A DNA stretch of 64,000 nt from Jiangella gansuensis DSM 44835 (lineage in GTDB: Bacteria; Actinomycetota; Actinomycetes; Jiangellales; Jiangellaceae). Positions 60,712 through 64,000 of this stretch are shown here, one piece after another. The notes beneath the pieces were generated by a model. The model did not search any database and had not been told where the DNA came from. It saw only the letters and a program-made list of their open reading frames with translations. The position numbers and the translations under genes were made by a program. The stretch covers positions 1,341,090 through 1,405,089 of the forward strand of contig NZ_KI911782.1 in NCBI RefSeq assembly GCF_000515395.1. Direction: 5' to 3'. Each line of letters starts with the position of its first letter. Within the stretch, counting starts at the first letter, position 1.

Positions 60712-61353
60712 GTGAAAGGCGAACGAACCTGTCCCCGGTGCGGCGCGGTCGCCCGGCCACCGGGCGCGTGGTCCAGCCGGTGGCTCTGCGCGATACACGG
60801 CGAGATCTACCCGCTGGCCCCGCTGGTGGCGCCCAGCGCGCGGCTGATCCATCAGCTCGGCGACACGTCGGCCGTGCCGCTGTGGCTGCCGTGGCCGTTG
60901 CTGCGGGGGTGGGTCGTCGGCACCGTCATCCACGCCGGTGACGACGCCTCGGGCGTGCGCGCGGTGGGTGTGGGCATCAGCGGACCGAACCCCATGGGCG
61001 GTCCGGGCGACCTGCTGCTGGTGGCCGAGGAACCCGGCGTCGGGCTCGGCGCGGGCCTGGCCGGGCTGGCCGGTCCCGACCCGGGCAAGGCGGTCGAGGG
61101 GGAACCCCAGGCCAAGGTGTATGCGGGTGGGCGGACGGTGCCGTTGTGGTTCGTCGAGGGCCCGGCCGACCGCGCGGTCTACGTCGGGCAGTGGAGCGGC
61201 AGCTGGTTGTGGGCGATCCTGTACCCGCAGTCCGCCGGTGTGCTGATGCTGGAGGACGTCGCGGTGGTCGATCTGCGTGATCTCGGCCACGAGGCGGACC
61301 TGTTGCCGTACGGAACACCGCCGCCGTGGTTGGCGCACAGCTACGATCAGTGA
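60712..61353 (+). CDS. DUF6758-family protein
   Basis: 213 residues. An N-terminal zinc-ribbon-like pair (TCPRCG with a later LCAIHGEIYPL) is followed by PLWLPWPLLRGWVVGTVIHA, SGPNPMGGPGDLLLVAEEPG and AILYPQSAGVLMLEDVAVVD. It matches the actinobacterial family remembered as DUF6758, encoded upstream of a PHP phosphoesterase and MarC protein as here. Function unknown. GTG start. Confidence 0.75.
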   Translation: MKGERTCPRCGAVARPPGAWSSRWLCAIHGEIYPLAPLVAPSARLIHQLGDTSAVPLWLPWPLLRGWVVGTVIHAGDDASGVRAVGVGISGPNPMGGPGDLLLVAEEPGVGLGAGLAGLAGPDPGKAVEGEPQAKVYAGGRTVPLWFVEGPADRAVYVGQWSGSWLWAILYPQSAGVLMLEDVAVVDLRDLGHEADLLPYGTPPPWLAHSYDQ

Positions 61354-61390
61354 GGTCATCCGCGGTCCAGTCCCCTTGCGAGGTTGCCGG

Positions 61391-62239
61391 TTGCGCATCG
61401 ATCTGCACACCCACAGCAGCGTCTCCGACGGGACCGACCGGCCGGACGTGCTGGTCAGGCGGGCCAAAACCGCCGGGCTCGACGTCGTCGCGCTGACCGA
61501 CCACGACACCTTCGAGGGCTGGTCCGCCGCCCTGGCCGCCGGTGAGGAGACCGGCGTCGAGGTCGTTCCCGGCGTCGAGATCTCCACCGAACTGCGCGGT
61601 CACGGCGTCCACCTGCTCGGCTACCTGGTCGACCCGGCCGATCGGGCGCTGGCCGACGAGCTGGCCCGGGTCCGCGCCGACCGCCGCACCCGGCTGGCCC
61701 GGATCGCCGCCGCCCTCACCGCCGCGGGGATGCCGCTCGACGTCGCCGACATCCTGACCGGGTCGCCGGACGCCGCCACCGTCGGGCGGCCGCACGTCGC
61801 CGACGCCATGATCGCGAAGGGGTATGTCCACGACCGCGAGGAGGCGTTCGCCTGGTGGCTCTCGGTCGGCCGGCCGGGCTACGCGTCGAAGTACGCGCCA
61901 CCCATCGGCGAGGCCATCGACCTCGTGCACGCCGCCGGTGGGGTCTGCGTGCTGGCCCACCCGTGGGGACGTGAGGGCGCGCGCCGAGCGCTGGGGCCGT
62001 CGTCCATCGAGGCGCTGCGCGACCACGGCCTGGACGGCATCGAGGTCGACCACCAGGACCACAATCCCGCCGCCCGCCGGGCGCTGCGGGGGCTGGCGGG
62101 TGAACTCGGCCTTGTCATCACCGGCTCCAGCGACTACCACGGCACCGGTAAGGCCGACCACGAGCTGGGCGTGAACACCACGGCGCCGCAGGAGTGGGAG
62201 CGGCTGCGGTCACTGGCCAAGGACGCCCGGGGAGGCTGA
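61391..62239 (+). CDS. PHP-domain phosphoesterase
   Basis: 282 residues. RIDLHTHSSVSDGT, ALTDHDTFEGW, GVEIS, VGRPHVADAM, LAHPW and SSDYHG are the successive metal-binding motifs of YciV/TrpH-type PHP phosphatases (RNase AM or 3',5'-nucleotide bisphosphate phosphatase activity is known for relatives). The start is TTG, the only candidate right before RIDLHTH, with GAGG 8 nt upstream. Its stop overlaps the marC ATG by one base. Confidence 0.87.
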   Translation: MRIDLHTHSSVSDGTDRPDVLVRRAKTAGLDVVALTDHDTFEGWSAALAAGEETGVEVVPGVEISTELRGHGVHLLGYLVDPADRALADELARVRADRRTRLARIAAALTAAGMPLDVADILTGSPDAATVGRPHVADAMIAKGYVHDREEAFAWWLSVGRPGYASKYAPPIGEAIDLVHAAGGVCVLAHPWGREGARRALGPSSIEALRDHGLDGIEVDHQDHNPAARRALRGLAGELGLVITGSSDYHGTGKADHELGVNTTAPQEWERLRSLAKDARGG

Positions 62240-62841
62240 TGAACTGGCAGCTGTTCGGCGAGGTGGTCGTGACGCTCTTCGTGATCATGGACCCGCCGGG
62301 CACCGTCCCGGTCTTCCTCGCGCTCACCGGCAACCGCCGGCCGGCCGAGCGCAAGCGGGCGGCATGGCAGGCCGTGGCCGTCGCGGCCGGCGTCATCACG
62401 GTGTTCGCGATCTTCGGCCGCACCATCCTCGATTACATGCACATCAGCCTGCCGGCGTTGCAGGCCGCCGGTGGCTTGCTGTTGCTGCTGGTAGCGCTGG
62501 AGTTGCTGACGGGGAAGGCCGATCAACCGGAGTCCACCACCGGCAACGTCGCGATGGTTCCGCTGGGCACGCCGCTGCTGGCGGGGCCGGGTGCGATCGT
62601 CGCCACCATGGTGTTCGTGCAGGGATCCGACGGCGGGCTGGACTTCCTGGCGCTGGCGTTGGGCATCGTGGTGGTGCTGTTGTGCCTCTGGGCGTCGATG
62701 CGGTTCAGCGTGTTGCTGCTGCGGGTGCTCAAGGAGTCCGGGATCCTGCTGGTCACCCGGATCGCCGGGTTGTTGCTGTCGGCCATCGCGGTCCAACTGG
62801 TCGCCGACGCCGTCCGGGCGTTCATCGAGGGCGCCGGCTGA
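62239..62841 (+). CDS. MarC-family integral membrane protein
   Basis: 200 residues with six hydrophobic helices. FVIMDPPGTVPVFLALTGNR and VAMVPLGTPLLAGPGAIVAT are the two MarC signatures. The family is of unknown transport function despite its multiple-antibiotic-resistance name. GGGGAGG directly precedes the ATG, which overlaps the PHP gene stop (TGATG). Confidence 0.88.
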   Translation: MNWQLFGEVVVTLFVIMDPPGTVPVFLALTGNRRPAERKRAAWQAVAVAAGVITVFAIFGRTILDYMHISLPALQAAGGLLLLLVALELLTGKADQPESTTGNVAMVPLGTPLLAGPGAIVATMVFVQGSDGGLDFLALALGIVVVLLCLWASMRFSVLLLRVLKESGILLVTRIAGLLLSAIAVQLVADAVRAFIEGAG

Positions 62842-62853
62842 GCCGTCCTCCTT

Positions 62854-62900
62854 GATCATGTTCCCTGGCGGTCGCTACGGAGCCGCTAGGGAACATGATC
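62854..62900. terminator. Long palindromic hairpin after marC
   Basis: GATCATGTTCCCT (62854-62866) faces AGGGAACATGATC (62888-62900); GGCGG/CCGCT extends the stem to 18 pairs with a G-T. It lies 12 bp after the marC stop. It shares the GATCATG end with other palindromes here but not their interior. Confidence 0.6.
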
Positions 62901-62960
62901 TTGGTCGTGGCCGGACGCGCCCGGCCGTCGATGTCGGTGGCGTGGGGGAGAATGAGGCGG

Positions 62961-63794
62961 GTGAGCCAGCCCATCCTCGACGGCATGCCCCGGCGGCTGT
63001 ACGGCGCCACCCCGACCCGGTTGAACACCTGGCTCGACTGCCCGCGCCGCTACCGCTTCGCCTACCTCGAGCGGCCGCAGCCGCCCAAGGGGCCGCCGTG
63101 GGCGCACAACACCCTCGGCGCGGTGGTGCACAACGCGCTGGCCGGCTGGTGGCGGCTGCCGCTGGACGCGCGCACTCCCGAACGGGCCGGCTCGTTGGTC
63201 GACGAGTACTGGCTGTCGGAGGGCTTCCGCGACGCCGACCAGGCCGGGCAGTGGCGGAAGCGGGCCCGCGAGATGGTGGTCGGCTATGTCGCGGCCCTCG
63301 ACCCGGCCGAGGAGCCCCGCGGCGTCGAGCGCACGGTCGCGCTGATCCACGGCGGCACGTCGCTCACCGGCCGCATCGACCGGGTCGACCAACGTGGCGA
63401 GGAACTCGTGGTCGTCGACTACAAGACCGGGCGGCATGTGCTGACCACCGACGACGCCCGCTCGTCGTTGGCACTGGCGGTCTACGCCGCGGCGGCCAGC
63501 CGCACGCTGCGCACGCCCTGCCGCCGGGTCGAGCTGCACCACCTGCCCAGCGGCACCGTCGCGGTCTGGGAACACGACGAGCGGACTCTGCGCCGGCACC
63601 TCGACCGGGCCGACGGCATCGCCGCCGAGTGCGCACAGGCCGATACCGAGTACAAGGCCGGCCGCACCGGCGACGAGCTGTTCCCGCCCCGGCCGTCATC
63701 GCTGTGCGGATGGTGCGACTTCGCCCAGCACTGCCCGGAGGGCCGGGCAGCCGTCCCGGCGCGGGCCTCCTGGGCCGGGCTCGAGCCGACATGA
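62961..63794 (+). CDS. RecB-like PD-(D/E)XK nuclease with a Fe-S cysteine motif
   Basis: 277 residues. LNTWLDCPRRYRFAYLERPQ gives the first cysteine, TSLTGRIDRVDQRGEELVVV and DYKTG the catalytic GxxDRxD and D-YK core, and SSLCGWCDFAQHCPE the last three cysteines; together these could form a 4Fe-4S cluster as in AddB/Cas4-type nucleases. It is a stand-alone protein also found in other actinobacteria. GTG at 62961 is chosen with GGGGGAG 10 nt upstream; ATG at 62952 is possible. Confidence 0.82.
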   Translation: MSQPILDGMPRRLYGATPTRLNTWLDCPRRYRFAYLERPQPPKGPPWAHNTLGAVVHNALAGWWRLPLDARTPERAGSLVDEYWLSEGFRDADQAGQWRKRAREMVVGYVAALDPAEEPRGVERTVALIHGGTSLTGRIDRVDQRGEELVVVDYKTGRHVLTTDDARSSLALAVYAAAASRTLRTPCRRVELHHLPSGTVAVWEHDERTLRRHLDRADGIAAECAQADTEYKAGRTGDELFPPRPSSLCGWCDFAQHCPEGRAAVPARASWAGLEPT

Positions 63795-63923
63795 GGTGAT
63801 TTGTCGCCTAGCGCACGTTTACCGCGGCCCGTTCCGGCACATGATCACCCCGGAGGCCGCCCCGGACATCGTTCGGGGCGGCTAGGGTGAAGGTCGAGTT
63901 CGTACTGACGTGAAGGAGCGCGG

Positions 63924-64000
63924 ATGTCCGGACGCTACGGCGTCTCGTCCCGAGCGGGTCACCGGCATGCCGCCCGGCGGTCGCGCCGCCTGCGCGGCCT
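63924..64000 (+). CDS. Start of a gene cut by the window edge
   Basis: ATG at 63924 has GAAGGAG 5 nt upstream and opens MSGRYGVSSRAGHRHAARRS, a very basic N-terminus, running to the edge. TAGGGT at 63882-63887 could be its -10 element. Too short to identify. Confidence 0.45.
   Translation, partial: MSGRYGVSSRAGHRHAARRSRRLRG

Noticed and set aside
62961-63794. Stand-alone RecB-like nuclease as a Cas4 or defence gene
   Set aside because: Neighbours are core housekeeping genes in an order seen in other actinobacteria; no defence partner is near.

Overview
The window is chromosomal DNA of a very GC-rich actinobacterium. Codons end overwhelmingly in G or C, GTG starts are common, many genes overlap by GTGA or ATGA, and several families are typically actinobacterial (DUF3117, DUF6758, a FolP2-type protein, an ECF SigE/RseA pair). 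Gene order from ferredoxin-dapC through dapD/dapE, LOG protein, folP2, DivIVA-like protein, tag, DUF3117, O-methyltransferase, sigE-rseA-htrA-tatB and mrp follows the order remembered for the Rv1177-Rv1229 region of Mycobacterium tuberculosis, so most of the window is conserved core. The dispersed palindromes and the sugar genes would fit a soil actinomycete such as a Jiangella relative, but that placement is a guess.

Layout. 1-13 kb: partial GNAT gene, fdxA-dapC, a decayed IS110-type insertion, a metallopeptidase, gamma-glutamyltransferase, a secreted transglycosylase-like protein, dapD, a secreted I36-type inhibitor, an amino-acid permease, a LOG protein, dapE and a VOC protein. Thus three lysine/meso-diaminopimelate genes (dapC, dapD, dapE) lie within 12 kb. 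13-18 kb: an ECF sigma factor coupled to a membrane protein, facing a large ATPase-LuxR regulator. 18-24 kb: folP2, DivIVA-like, SRPBCC, tag, an enoyl-CoA hydratase-PaaX pair and DUF3117. 24-32 kb: leucyl aminopeptidase, a hydrolase/HxlR divergent pair, a molybdopterin oxidoreductase divergent from its maturation factor fdhD, a GNAT and an O-methyltransferase. 32-37 kb: envelope-stress block sigE-rseA-rseB-like-htrA followed by tatB. 37-45 kb: a GntR-controlled carbohydrate locus (lipoprotein binding protein, two permeases, SDR, enolase-superfamily dehydratase, glycosidase-like enzyme) without its own ATPase. 45-52.5 kb: lipoprotein, mrp, marR and a 1375-residue secreted ThuA/sugar-dehydrogenase multidomain protein. 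52.7-55.8 kb: a TPP-riboswitch-controlled ECF vitamin transporter. 56-64 kb: lipoprotein, plsC, HNH endonuclease, stress protein, frameshifted corA, histidine phosphatase, DUF6758, PHP phosphoesterase, marC, RecB-like nuclease and the start of one more gene.

The least expected content lies between genes. Repeat family A (about 70-98 bp, long palindromic arms with GATCA near their ends) occurs seven times. Repeat family B (about 73 bp, arms with GTTGATCTTGGAGT and a conserved centre) occurs three times, and its arms supply in-frame stop codons for neighbouring genes. The IS110-type element sits inside one family A palindrome; its non-coding end carries short matches to the target and to its own junction in the order and strand polarity expected of a bridge RNA, while its transposase has lost most of the catalytic domain. 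A 750-bp gene-free stretch at 20.7-21.4 kb carries two further unexplained repeat systems.
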